Shown in pieces: positions 1 through 10,977 of a DNA stretch of 64,000 nucleotides. The first letter of the stretch is position 1; the number at the start of each line of letters is the position of its first letter. The translations under genes and the position numbers were made by a program. The DNA is from Canna indica (Eukaryota > Streptophyta > Magnoliopsida > Zingiberales > Cannaceae), in NCBI GenBank assembly GCA_034359265.1, contig CP136891.1, positions 38,556,001 through 38,620,000 on the forward strand, in the 5' to 3' direction. The notes under the pieces are model-generated. The model was not told where the DNA came from. It made no database searches and saw only the letters and a program-made list of their open reading frames with translations.

Positions 1-1385
1 TAGTCAGCCCCACTCCTCTCTCCCCTTGGAGCTACCGCCATCAAGAGCCGGGCCATCAAGCTTCTTCCCTTCTCCTTCCTCTCATTCTTCCTCCCCTATG
101 GAGTCGAGCCGAGAGGAGCCAAGCCAAGCCAGCCCCTCTCGCTTCCTCTCTCCCTCTCTTCAAGCCAGTGGCTTGAAGTGAGCCACCGCCGCCCCCCCTT
201 TCTCATTTCTTTGAATCGAGCCGTCGATTCTTGAAGCCGATTCGAGGGCCATCATCCAGGATTTCTCCTCTCATCATCCTTCCTATTTAGATGAGTGGTC
301 TTACCCTCCTTCTTTCTGGGTTTCTTCGGATTCTTGAAGCCGACCTTGAAGGCTTGGATGTTCTTGAATGTTTTCCTTTGATCTCACAAGTTTTCGCCGT
401 TCTTTTTGATTGCCGTGTTTGAGGAGACCCTAAACCCTTCTGTATGGGGTTCGGCAGCCCTAGGACGACCCTAGGGGTGCTCGGCCAAGGGTGGAGCAAG
501 GGTGCCCTCAAGGTGTTCGAGGAAATGTCCAAGTGAGAGATTTTGGTTATCTTGTAGTTTATGTCTTGAATTGATTATTAAAATGAGTTCTTATATCTTC
601 AAGCATGCTTAGTATTTAATCTGTGATTTTTTGAAGAAAATCATATTTATGAAAATTTGGATCTTGATGTTGATGCCATGAAGGTTCTTAAAAGATGGGT
701 TTTTGATTTAAATGCTTGATCTTAAAGATGGTTATTGATTAAAGATGATAGTAGTGCTTGATAATCTTGTTTAACAATATGGTTTTTGGTGAGATTCATC
801 TAAATGTTAAAATTCTTATATGTTGGTGAATTAAGGATTTAATTTCTATGAATTTTCGAATTTATTTTCATGAGATGCTGAAAATTCAATGTTGCTGGAA
901 TTTCATGCTGAGATGTTGAATCTGTGCTATTTTTGTAAAGCTTGCTGTGGTGTTTATAATTCTCTGAACATAGTCGTGTAACCTATCGTTTCAACCAAAA
1001 AATAAAGTTTGGAAACATAGGTCACACTCTGGAAACCAGATTTGGGTTAGATACATCAGTTTCGGGCAGAATAGTAAGCTAAAATAAAATCCTAATTTTA
1101 GTGAACTAAATTTTAATTGCATAATTAAAATTGGGCAAAAGGGTCAGCATAATCTGTTATGAACCAATAAGTTAAGTTTATGCATGAAATAAAATCACAC
1201 GGGTTTATGACATTACAGACTTAGGAAATGGGGTCGGGTATTAGAGTGTTGAGGCATTTTCCAATAGGGGCACCCCTAAGACACCGTAGGAGAGTCTTGA
1301 CGTGAGTCATGTTGCGCCATATCTTTATGAATGACGGAGAGGCTCGTTGAGGAGCTGCATTGCGGGCTAAGCCCGGGAGGTTGGA
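1..1385 (+). repeat. Probable gypsy LTR or leader remnant
   Basis: No credible coding sequence is visible. The start is CT-rich and then GC-rich. It is followed by AT-rich sequence with repeated GCTGAAAATTC and GCTGGAATTTC words near 880-910. The same layout occurs in the LTR-like blocks at 34290-36646 and, in reverse, at 61950-63430. The sentence-like run around 430-530 (CCCTAGGGGTGCTCGGCCAAGGGTGGAGCAAGGGTG) resembles the GAGCAAGGGCAAGGGTGGA stretch near 35120, so I infer an LTR or 5' leader of the gypsy element whose pol follows. The left end is outside the window and no terminal motif was found. Confidence 0.4.
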
Positions 1386-1403
1386 TGGCTAATTCCCAAC
1401 CTG

Positions 1404-2805
1404 TGCCTGACTCATGATCTTGAGCTGGCAGCGGTGGTGTTCGCATTGAAGTTGTGGCGTCACTATATTTATGGCGAGGCTTGTGGGATATACACTAATC
1501 ATAAGAGCCTCCAGTATTTGCTCAACCGGAAGGAGTTGAACCTGAGGTACAGAAGTTGGTTTGAGCTTTTGAAGGACTTTGACTGCACGATCATGTACCA
1601 TCCGGGGAAGGCTAATGTGATGGCTGATGCTTTGAGCAGGAAGTCTATGGGCAGTTTGGAGCATTTGGCAGTCAAGAGGAGGCCGCTGGCCCAGGATATA
1701 GCCATATGTTGGATGACGGGGCAGTCTTGTCAGTGTTAGCTTCTGGTGCGCTGGTGGCTCGCCTGAGGGTGCAGTCCACGTTGGTGGATATGTGGCGAGC
1801 AGCGCAGGAGGAGGATGCTTTCTATGCTCTCACTAAGGATCTGGCCAGGAGGGGCGATGGAGATAATGGGTTTGGTGTTGACTCGGAGGGCATTTTGACG
1901 TTTAAAAACTAGATAGTGGTGCTAGATATGTCCGAGGTTCGCAGGCAGGTACTAGAGATGGCTCATCAGTCCTCATACACTATGTATTCGGGAGCCACAA
2001 AGATGTACCGAGATCTAAGGCAGAATTATTGGTGAAAATGTATGAAAAGAGAAGTGGTCGAGTTTGTGTCTAAGTGTCTGGTGTGTCAACGGGTTAAGGC
2101 TGAGCATTTAAAGCCGGTAGGGATGCTCCAGAACCTAGAAGTACCAGAGTTGAAATGGGAGAAGAAAACCATGGATTTTGTGACGGGGTTGCCAAAGTCC
2201 GAGAAGGACAATGATTCTATCTGGGTAGTGGTGGATCGCCTAACCAAGACTTCGCATTTTATACCAGTTAGGATGACCTTTTCAGCCGAGCAGTATGCAA
2301 GGTTGTTTTTAGATCGGATCATCGCTTATCATGGTGTTCCGATTATGGTCATCTCGGATCGGGGTATTAGTTCACGCCTTAATTTTGGCAGTCTTTCCAG
2401 AGGCATTGGGCACTCAGGTTCGATTAAGTACTGCATTTCACCCTCAGACAGATGGTCAGTCAGAGCAGACTATTCAAACGCTGGAGGATATGCTGAGAAC
2501 ATGTGTCCTAGATTTGGAGGGCAGTTGGGAGAGGCACTTACCTCTGATTGAATTTGCCTACAATAATAGCTATCACAGCAGCATCGGGATGGCCCCATTT
2601 GAGGCATTGTTTGGGCGGAGATGCAGGTCGCCTGTAGGTTGGTTTGAGGCAGGGGATTCCCTTATGATGGGACCTGACCTGGTGGAGGAGGCAGTAGAAA
2701 AGGTTAAGCTAATCAGAGAGAGGCTGTTGGCAGCTCAGAGTCGCCAGACGATGTATGCTGATGGAAGGGTCAGGGAGGTAGAGTTTGCTGAGGAGGACAT
2801 GATGA
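1404..2805 (+). pseudogene. Ty3/gypsy pol fragment: RNase H and integrase
   Basis: This is the C-terminal half of a gypsy (chromovirus-like) polyprotein, with frames broken. From about 1407 the RNase H domain reads [18 protein letters not shown] and ends near the conserved [16 protein letters not shown] frame change follows near 1700. The H2C2 zinc-binding module is next, ending in an LRQNYW motif where TGG is followed by TGA at about 2035 (family members normally have WW, so this is a nonsense change); one zinc histidine also appears replaced (YSG instead of HPG). The integrase core runs from about 2160, with Asp in MDFVTGLP, Asp in ISDRG and Glu in the HPQTDGQSE motif. A further frameshift lies between about 2365 and 2400. 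Gag, protease and reverse transcriptase are absent, so the element has a large internal deletion. It ends abruptly at about 2805 against copia sequence. Confidence 0.88.
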
Positions 2806-2833
2806 CTCGAACTTTGGTCTTTGGAAATATAGG

Positions 2834-4144
2834 ATGTACACATATTTAAATACTAAAGGTTTTGGTGTCTTTAACATGTTGCATTTAGAATTCATTGAAC
2901 CTAAGATTGACATGCATGCTTGGAGTGAATTGGATAAGAAAATATTTAAGTATAATGGAGATGTCATGAATTGTATACTTTGCACATTACCAAATGACAT
3001 CCTAGATAAAGTCATGCATTGCTCTTCGGCTTATGATTTATGGGCCACTTTAAATGTTTTATATAATTATGTCAAAACTGAAGAGATTGGTACTTTTGAT
3101 GAAGATGGTGATGACAATAGTCACTCACCTACTACTAATCTCGGTTTTGATGCCCATAGTGCTTCTAGTCAAAGGAGCAACTCTAAGAGCCGAAAACAAA
3201 AGGTGATTTGTCATGTTTGCAAAGAAAAGGGCCACATTAAGAAGAATTGTCCTTCATTAATAAACAAGGCAAAGAAAAGGTCAAAAGCTTCTACATCATC
3301 ATCCCGTTCAAATGAAGCATCCTCTTGCAATGACTATGAAGCCACTTCAAAAGTTTGCCTCATGAGTACCAATGATGAGGTACACTCTTTCCCTTCTAGT
3401 CATAATAATGATAATGATAGTACTAGCTCTTTTAGTTCATTCAATATGTCATATGAAGAACTAGTTGAAGAATGTCAAAAAATGTATGCCTTGCTTATGA
3501 AAAAGAACAAGGAAAATAGAAATCTAAAGAAGGAAAACTCTAAGCTTAGTTCACATGTGCATGCCTTAGAAGTAGAAAATAAAAAATTAAAGACTAGGCC
3601 TTTTGGTTCATGCCATGATAACTTAGAACTTGAGCTTAAAGCTTTGAAACTTGAAAGTGATGATTTGAAATCTAAAATGAAATCTAGAAATAATGATTTC
3701 AAACTTGAGAATGAGACTTTGAAAAATGAAAATTGTATGATAAAATCTCAAATGCAAGCCTTAAACAAAACCATTAATGTCTTGACAAATGAGATTGTTT
3801 TCTTGAGTAGGAAAACTAGTAATTTATCACATGCTTCATCCTTGAGAAATCCTAGGAAGAAAAATGTTTCATCTAAGAATGCTCATGCTCATCATGTTCC
3901 TCGTACCAAGCATTCTAACTTTAGACCTCATGCTCACAAAAATGATAAAAAGAAAGAATTTCATGGATATTGCTTTTGTTGTAGCGTATATGGGCATGTG
4001 ATTTATTATTGTGCTTTTAAAGCGAACCCTAGTGTTGTTAAGATACTTTGGGTACCTAAGCCCATTGACCCCCAAGGACCCAAAGTCATTTGGGTACCAA
4101 AGGTTTCTTGCTCTATTGTAGGGGGAGCTACCACACAAGGGTGA
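2834..4144 (+). pseudogene. Ty1/copia gag remnant, 436 codons open
   Basis: The frame is open from an ATG for 436 residues. The first 85 residues match the start of the gag UBN2 region (W.ELDKKIFK..GDVMNCI then AYDLWATLNVLYN). The rest of that domain is missing: the sequence jumps to an acidic Asp-rich stretch, which suggests an internal deletion. A CCHC zinc knuckle follows (CHVCKEKGHIKKNC, about residues 130-145). A long Lys/Glu/Asn-rich coiled-coil region spans about residues 205-335. A second, imperfect knuckle comes next (CFCCSVYGHVIYYC). The C-terminus carries the GPKVIWVPKV motif common at the end of plant copia gag. No protease, integrase or RT follows, so this is a gag-only derivative. 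Calling it functional gag would require the missing N-terminal part; I consider it a remnant. Confidence 0.75.
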
Positions 4145-6527
4145 GAGAAAGTTGGTTGATTGAAGTTGCTTGAGGATTCAAAGATTGTACCATTTCAAAG
4201 TTGCAACTTCAAGTCATCATGATGCCTTGGGTAATAAAATTATTGGCATCAAACACTTTGGTATTATCTCCTATACTTACTTGTTTTAAATTATAGTTGG
4301 AGTTTTGGTATATGCTTAATATTAGTAGATTCCCCGCTCGTGATAAGAGTCTTTTGAAAAATGATTTTGTTTTTGATTTCCGATCTCTTCGGAGACCTAT
4401 GTAGCATATAACAGGCTCATGCGACCTTGCTGTTCTAAATCGTAGGCTCATTGTGGCCTTTCGGTTTTCAACCAATAGGAAATGTTAGAGATTATATTTT
4501 CATATTTATTATTTTTATGATCTCTTAAAATTTTGGTATCACTTGATTTTATTTAAAACGAATTTCAAACTATTTAGCAAAGATGCATTTTGAAAATGAT
4601 ATTTGAATCTCTCTTTGCTATTTGGTTTGGTTAGCTTGCTAGTAGCCTTAATTTCATTATCTACTAATGAAGTCTACTTGCAAGTTGAAAATATTAATGG
4701 AAAACTATGCTATCTAAAAGAAAATGGAAAATGAAATAAAAAGTTTGAGAAAATTTTCAGAAATGAGGTATGAGTTCAATTTTGCAAAAATCTTTGTATA
4801 ATAATTGAATATTCATGCATTAATTATGCCTCTATACTTATGATCAATTTTGCATGATAAATATTTGAAAGTTTATTAGTAGGTAAAATTTTGATAACTT
4901 AGGCAATTTCATGATATCTTGATTGAATGAAACATGCTCTAGGTTGAATTTCATAGTAGAGACCTCATTTTGAGTTAGTAGTTGGTAAACATGTTTAGAT
5001 ACACATATGACATTATTCTAGGTATTTAAACTTGAAAATTCATATGTAGATGAACCAAGTGATAACTAGATCACTTTAGGGGACTTAAACTTGGAAAAGT
5101 TTGACCCAAGTCAACAAATCGACTTGGACACTTCATTTTAAGTCCAAACTTCATAAACATGTTTAGGAATAGGTATGATATGTTTCCATGCATTTAGAAT
5201 GGAAAAATTATATGGATATGGATAAAATGACATAGAGGCGATTTCTTGATAACCTCTTTTGAACCAAGTTTGACCCTAGTCAACAAATTGACTTAGAGGT
5301 CTCATTTCCAATCTATATTTGAGGAACATGTTTAGATTTATTCATGTTAGGTATCCATAGGTTTAAATTTGAAAAACCATGAGTAAATGATAAGATTGAA
5401 ACTTAGCAAGTTTCACGATAACTAGTTTAGTTTTAAATGAAACCATGCTATGTTGATATCTTGACTTAAGGATATAATTTTTATCTCAAACTTGACATAC
5501 ACTCTTTACATGACCATTATGTGGTGTCTTAAAAGTTTGAATGAAAACTAAACATGTTTTGAAAAATAACTAAAAATTAGAAAAATGTAGAAAAATCATT
5601 TTTAACTTATTCTTGAAATTGCATCTTCACTAAAAAATCTAGTTTCTTCAGTAAAAATTTAAAAAATTCTCATTAAGAATCGAATTTATAATGGAATTTT
5701 GAAGTTGGATATCACAAATGCAAAGTATCACCTTCTCGAATATCAATTTTTACGATACTTTGATTTTTCGTTGGAAACTTCAAATGAAAGTTTGTGTATA
5801 CCATTTTGATTATATTTCTAATATCATTCACACCATTGCTTGAGTAAAATCATTTCTAAGAATGATTTTGATAACTTGAATAATAGCTAGAAATATCTAT
5901 TTTTTCATTGAAATCAATATATGATGAAAAATAAACTTAGGCAATTCATTTTGAGCTCAAACTTGACACACACATCTTAAATGATTATTCAGCGATGTTT
6001 GGAAAGTTTGAAGCAAAATTGACAACTTTTGAAAAAATACCTAAAATTTATGAAAATACCCCTGGACTTTTAGGAATTTTATGAATTTATAGAAAATTGA
6101 TTTTGGACTGATTCTTGAATACTTGATAAATACCTAAAATTTATGAAAATGCCCCTTGGATACTTGATTTCTAGACTTGGAATTTATTTATCATCTAATG
6201 TTATCATGTATGATTTAGACTCATATTAGATATTTGATTTTTCATCCCTTTAGTTGAGATTTTCATGTTTCATGAAAAATAGTTTTAGAGTCTCAACTTT
6301 GACTATAGGTTGGCTTTTCTTGCCCTTTTTAATTGATATCAAAAGGGGGAGAAAAATATCAGTAAAGGGGAAGAAAATATAGGAAAACCATGCATATAGA
6401 TAGGGGGAGTTCTATTATATAGATATGCATGTTGATAGCGGGAGAAATCCCTTAGTTGATATCTTTTGTGCTTTAATATATATTTTTTTTTCTTAAGGAT
6501 GTTTGTCATCATCAAAAAGGGGGAGAT
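4145..6527 (+). repeat. Copia internal non-coding region with polypurine tract
   Basis: This AT-rich stretch holds no supported gene. Phrases such as TTGACCCAAGTCAACAAATCGACTTGG recur near 5100 and 5280, so it contains diverged internal repeats. It ends in a purine tract (AAAAAGGGGGAGA, 6514-6526) followed directly by TTGTTGG, the typical polypurine tract and LTR junction of plant copia elements. Pol is entirely missing between gag and this tract. Confidence 0.6.
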
Positions 6528-7010
6528 TGTTGGCCTAAGGTTTTCTACCTTGGTCTTAATCTCGGTTTTGATGATAACAAACATGGAACTAATGTTTCAT
6601 TGAAAAATATTTTCAGGTTCCATATCGATTAGCACTTGATATCCTCGATCAGAAATATTGAAGAAATCAGAAAATTGGAAGGACATTGATCGACACATTC
6701 GGGTTCGTCGTGGAAATCTCTCGAAGTTCGACGTGTGCACCAAAGACGTATTAGACGAGTCTAAAGAGCACATTGAAAGCTCTCCAAGTTGTCGCGCGTT
6801 GAAGGCCGGAACCCAGAAATAAAGCGCGCAAGAAAGAGGCTAAAAAAAATCAAGCTTAGCCTAGGTTCGGTCGACCGAATAGGGTCAAAAATTAAAAGTA
6901 GCCAATTCGGTCGACTGAAGGTTGCCAAGAAGCGGTAGAAAGCCTTCGGTCGCTCAGGCGGTCACTTGGTCGATCGACCGACGATCGACCAGACAAGTGA
7001 CTGGCGGGAT
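6528..7010 (+). repeat. Truncated copia LTR (5' part)
   Basis: The LTR begins TGTTGGCCTAAGG right after the polypurine tract. The first 120 bases match the solo LTR at 55346 and the reverse of 49154 (TTTTCTACCTTGGTCTTAATCTC, then GATGATAACAAACATG). Near 6870-6990 it carries the family's GGTCGACCGAA and CGATCGACC palindromic words. It stops at about 7010, far short of the 1.6-kb length of the complete copy. Confidence 0.75.
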
Positions 7011-7281
7011 GTTTTCATTCAGATTTATTTAAGACATTCATGTTTTCATTCATATTTATTTAAATATCAGTACTGTTGCTCTTTGATTCATTTTATTCCG
7101 CACTTGAGCTTTTTGATAAAAACTATATTGTTTAATGAAATTTGTTTATGTTTCTCTTTATAAATAAAACTGTTGTTTCTTTCCGCTATCTTTTGTAAGT
7201 TGGCATGTGTATGAGTTAGGTTGCGGGGTATAGGCACATATATCCTGGTCGGTCACGTGATCCTGAATTTGGGGCATAACA
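7010..7281 (+). repeat. Gypsy LTR 3' end fragment
   Basis: The end CTGGTCGGTCACGTGATCC...TTTGGGGCATAACA resembles the end of the LTR at 36646 (CTGGCCGGTCACGCG...TTTGGGGCGTGACA). A short direct duplication (ATGTTTTCATTCA.ATTTATTTA, at about 7012 and 7039) sits at its start. It may be the 3' end of the gypsy element whose pol lies at 1404-2805, with the copia remnant inserted between; that link is inference. Confidence 0.55.
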
Positions 7282-7858
7282 ATCTATTACATGACCAAAA
7301 TATTAGTTTTTACATAATATTGGAGATGTTATTTCATGCTACAGTACGTATGAACTGGCGGATTTTTCAATGAGATAATTAACAATTTCATACCAGATGT
7401 CCATAATCTTGCAATACCACTTTTAACCATGGAAAAAAAATTTGTAGTGTGCCCAAGCATAGTAATAGACAATAAACCATAAAAATAGAGGAACATTGAT
7501 GCTTCAACTAATATTTTATTTTTACTAATGACATGCTGAAGTGCATTATTACACAGTTCTAATGTACTGTGAGGACATAACATATGCCAGTTGAGGAAAC
7601 TGATGCAAGTTGTTATTTGAGCTTTAGTTCCACGGTATCAACTACCTAGTTCTACAAGCCAGCTAGATAACATTATAAAATTTTGGATCCTATGATATAA
7701 AAATAAGGTAAACCATCATGAATGAAAATATGCATATCGAATGGAATGCCCAAAGACAGTAGTTGCAGTAGCAGTTTAGTAAGAGAATCTAACAAAATAG
7801 CAGATAGAATACCCTAATAATATGCAGATCAAATGGAATGGGAAAAGATATCTCTTAC
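7282..7858. other. Gene-free stretch, probable intron of the RopGEF fragment
   Basis: AT-rich sequence with no domain that I recognise on either strand. It follows the exon 2 splice donor of the minus-strand RopGEF fragment, so it is probably the remaining part of its second intron up to the point where retrotransposon sequence begins. Confidence 0.4.
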
Positions 7859-8492
7859 CTGAGAGATTTGTTATCGCATTTGAGATGGCAAGGGCAGTGC
7901 AGACTCCTTTGCAGCCACCTGACATATCTTCACCGAGAAGAAGCTTTGCAAATATCTCCTTCATCATCTCCCCTTCATCATCTCCACTTCTAAAACATAA
8001 ATAATGGTTAATTGGTGAACCAATCTTCAAAAAGAAGCCTACATTAGCACGTTTCTCTCAGATCTTGCAACCAAGCACACATTAGCAGATATTAGCAGGA
8101 AAAGAGGGTAAAATGCTACAGTACAAACTGGAGAAATCTGAGTCTTTCTTCTCCAACTTGGATTCCCATAAGATAAAATGTGACCCCCGAGGGAGCATTG
8201 CAGCGCGAGCGGGCGGCGAAGAGGCGAAGGAGCTGGAAGCCCCGTCTGCAGAGGCGAAGGGAGCAGCGGCAGGCCCACTATGGTCGGAGATGCCACTGGA
8301 GGACTCGGACTCGCTGATGTCGGCACTGGGGGTGTAACTCCCGCACCACTCGCTTTGGAGATCGGTGGTGAACTCATCCTCGTCGTCGGTAGGAAGGCTC
8401 CACATTGGCCTACCCGACAAATGCCTCTCTTGACCCTTCTTGCTCTCTGCCTTGGGTGCGTGTGCGGAGGCCCAAAGGAGGCTGCAAATCAA
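7859..8492 (-). pseudogene. 5' fragment of a RopGEF (PRONE domain) gene
   Basis: RopGEFs are plant-specific exchange factors that activate ROP GTPases at the plasma membrane. Two exons can be read on the minus strand. Exon 1 (down to 8126) encodes a variable Ser/Asp-rich N-terminus ending in LEKKDSDFSS, with donor GTACTG. Exon 2 (7989 to 7859) has acceptor TTTATGTTTTAG and donor GTAAGAGA. The exons join in phase (TT plus A) and exon 2 encodes [18 protein letters not shown] then [17 protein letters not shown], the start of the PRONE domain. Family members carry GGGKG or GSGKG where this copy has GGCKG. The other PRONE exons, about 300 residues, are absent: gypsy LTR sequence begins at 7281. 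I cannot fix the start codon; no ATG precedes exon 1 cleanly in frame, and CACTA-1 inserted 130 bp upstream. Probably a truncated, dead gene. Confidence 0.8.
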
Positions 8493-8620
8493 ATGGCCAA
8501 AGAAGGAGGGGTGGAGCCGCAGAGGAGTCGCCTAGTTAGGGATATAGGGTTTTGTTTGATGAGGAAGGAGGGCAGAGGCGTCACCTGGTTAAGGACCTCG
8601 GTTGAAGTTTGGCGAGGAAG

Positions 8621-8623
8621 AAG
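8621..8623. repeat. Target site duplication AAG, left of CACTA-1
   Basis: AAG directly precedes CACTACTAGAAA and is repeated after the right end at 15897-15899. Three-base duplications are the CACTA signature. Confidence 0.9.
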
Positions 8624-8639
8624 CACTACTAGAAAAATG

Positions 8640-9015
8640 GTCATCAGCAACGGTTGATGCCGTTGCTGAGCCGTTGCTGAAGAGCATCAGCAACGGCTGA
8701 GCCGTTGCAATAGCGCCGTGACAGAAAGTCGCGTTGCTGATGACTTAGCAACGGATCAGCAACGGCCGCTCGGGCCGTCGCTCAAAACATTATCAGCAAC
8801 GGCCGCTGGGCCGTCGCTAAAAATATTATCAGCAACGGTTTTGCCACAGACCCGGAGCCGTTGCTGATACCATTAATAGCAACGGCCGCTGAGTCCGTAG
8901 CAACACCGTTAGTAAACCTCCGTCGCTAAGCCGTTGCTGTAGGTCATCAGCAACGGCTCTCGATACACTTTTAGCAACGGCTTTCCCACGGCCGCCCGTG
9001 GGAAAGCCGTTGCTG
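8640..9015. repeat. CACTA-1 left subterminal repeat array
   Basis: More than a dozen copies of CAGCAACGG and its complement CCGTTGCTG occur in both orientations, often as adjacent pairs that can fold into short hairpins (for example ATCAGCAACGG near 8685 facing AGCCGTTGC near 8700). In En/Spm such subterminal motifs bind TNPA. The same array occurs in CACTA-2 and CACTA-3. Confidence 0.85.
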
Positions 9016-9337
9016 ATGACCTATGCCTGCAACCAGAAAATTTGAAAATTTCAAATTTCCATTGATACATTGATACATTTATCTGATACATAACTCACAC
9101 ACCCATACCCTCATACACACATTCATTCACACATCACAAACATCTCATACACATTCATTCACACATCACAAACACACCAAGATATACATCAAAACAATTA
9201 TATTTATATTCATAATTATCCACGATAGTATAAACACAATTCAAATGTAAAATTGAAGTATCAACATCTCAATAACATAGTCAATATAAATTAAACAAGT
9301 TCAATATCTGAGTAACAAAGTCAATATAAACAAAATC

Positions 9338-10900
9338 TCACGATGACGAAGGAGGATGGCCTGGATCATATGGCGGGGTCTGGAGTGCTTGAGTGTACAC
9401 CGGCGTGGACTGACTCGAGGATGATGGATTAGATGATGCCGAAGAGATGCCTGCTTCGGGATGACCCGACAAGTTGCGTAGCATAGCTTCTATATTCGCC
9501 ATCGTCTGACTCTGACGCGCCATCGTCTGACTCTGACGCTCCATCATCTCAGTCTGACGCGCGACCGTCTCCTCTAGTGTCCTTATCCTATTACTATGAT
9601 CATAACTGGATCTAGAGGTGGACGGCCGCTCACCAGCGACCGGAGGGGTCGGTGCCCCAAGTGGCCCTAGTACGGCTCGCGCATGACCACTATCTGCGAA
9701 GCCATATACGCGGCCATGGTCCCAGCCACCTGCGGCCTCGACCCACGATGCTGCGTCAAAGTCCTCGGGGGTACCCCCGCGCTGCACCACCGTCCGGCTG
9801 TACGTCTCCTACTCGAGTTTGATTTTTTGTTTAATATTTATCATAAAACTTAAATTATAAATATATAATGAATAATTTAAACAAATATATAATTACCACA
9901 ATGTATGCAGCGCGGTTGTCGATGTACTCCCCCGTCCCATGTGCTCGACGGTGAGTCCGTTCAAACACCGCCATCGGGGAGGGTCGCTGGACAGTCCCGT
10001 CATCCGACACCGTCGTCTACATTTACAAAACAAATACATTAATTAGTACATATAATAACAAATAAAATATATAATTAAATGATATACTTACCATACGGTT
10101 TGCGTGCACTGCAAATGCAACAGAGCCGCCGGTGTGACGCGCTGCTCCCCCCGACATGCGATTTCTAGCCGCATTCTGAGAAACCTCCTGCCATCGATCC
10201 GTCGACCATATCCCCACGAGCTGGTCCCATATATCCGGAGTAATCCAACTAGGGCCGTATCCCCGAGTCTCCGCGATGTTAGTGGTCCCAGCTCGGGCCA
10301 TCGCTCGGGACCGAGCCTGCCCCAGCTGCCCGTTGTACCTTGCCCGGGAAATAGACTCCCAGGCAGCGTAAATGAAGGACCTCTGGTCCTCGGCCCATGT
10401 ATAGCGAGCCTGCAAAATAATAATATCAGTACCAATTCTTAATATATCATCATGCATGTAAAAAAAGAAATAATACGTGCCTCAAACTCGCGCCATTACA
10501 TGTCGACGTGCTCGCTAGGCACGTGAGACCACGTAGGCCATGCCCCGTGCATGTATCGTCGAATAGTAGAAGAAATGCTCCTCGGCACTTCTTCTTGCTC
10601 GAACCTGCACAACAAAAATAAATTTTAATATTATATTATGATATAATGAATTTGTAATGATTCATAATTCATGATATATTACCGCTCCCCAATCACGCTG
10701 ATCAATCTACGTGACTCTGTGGCTGGTGGAGGCTGCCACCTGTTCGGCCCGCGTGGCCGCCTGCGTCTGGATGTACTAGCCTCGGCAGTTTCATCCTCAT
10801 GAGGATCAGCAACAGGAGGATCAGCAGCATGAGTAAGTGCTGGAGTCTCACCGATCGGAGACTCCGAAGCTCTCCTGCGTCGATAACCACGACCAGACAT
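9338..10900 (-). pseudogene. CACTA-1 TNPA-like gene (Ptta/En/Spm Transposase_24), five exons, one stop
   Basis: Exons on the minus strand: 10900-10683 (ATG; Arg-rich then Pro-rich N-terminus), 10604-10481, 10409-10092, 10016-9897 and 9808-9338. Exons 1 and 2 total 342 nt, so exon 3 starts in phase 0. The model gives 416 codons plus stop. Exon 3 holds the family motif ITPDIWDQLVGIWSTD then NRMSGGAARHTGGSVAF. Exon 4 continues MAVFERTHRRAHGTGEY, typical of plant Transposase_24. Exon 5 ends with a heptad-repeat coiled coil (RTLEETVARQTEMMERQ) and a Ser-rich tail. The protein should be the DNA-binding partner of TNPD. Intron 2 starts GC rather than GT. In exon 2 the codon after ATG is TAA (about 10492-10497) where CACTA-3 has TTA, so this copy is broken unless GTAATG there serves as a splice donor. 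Confidence 0.75.
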
Positions 10901-10977
10901 ATCTGTCGAACAGACATATAATCAGATTATTGTATAAATAGTAGAGATATATTTAATAAAATATATATACTTTACAA

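Noticed and set aside
1404..2805. Endogenous pararetrovirus as the source of the RNase H region
   Set aside because: It is followed by an H2C2/DDE integrase, which plant pararetroviruses lack; the motifs are those of Ty3/gypsy elements.
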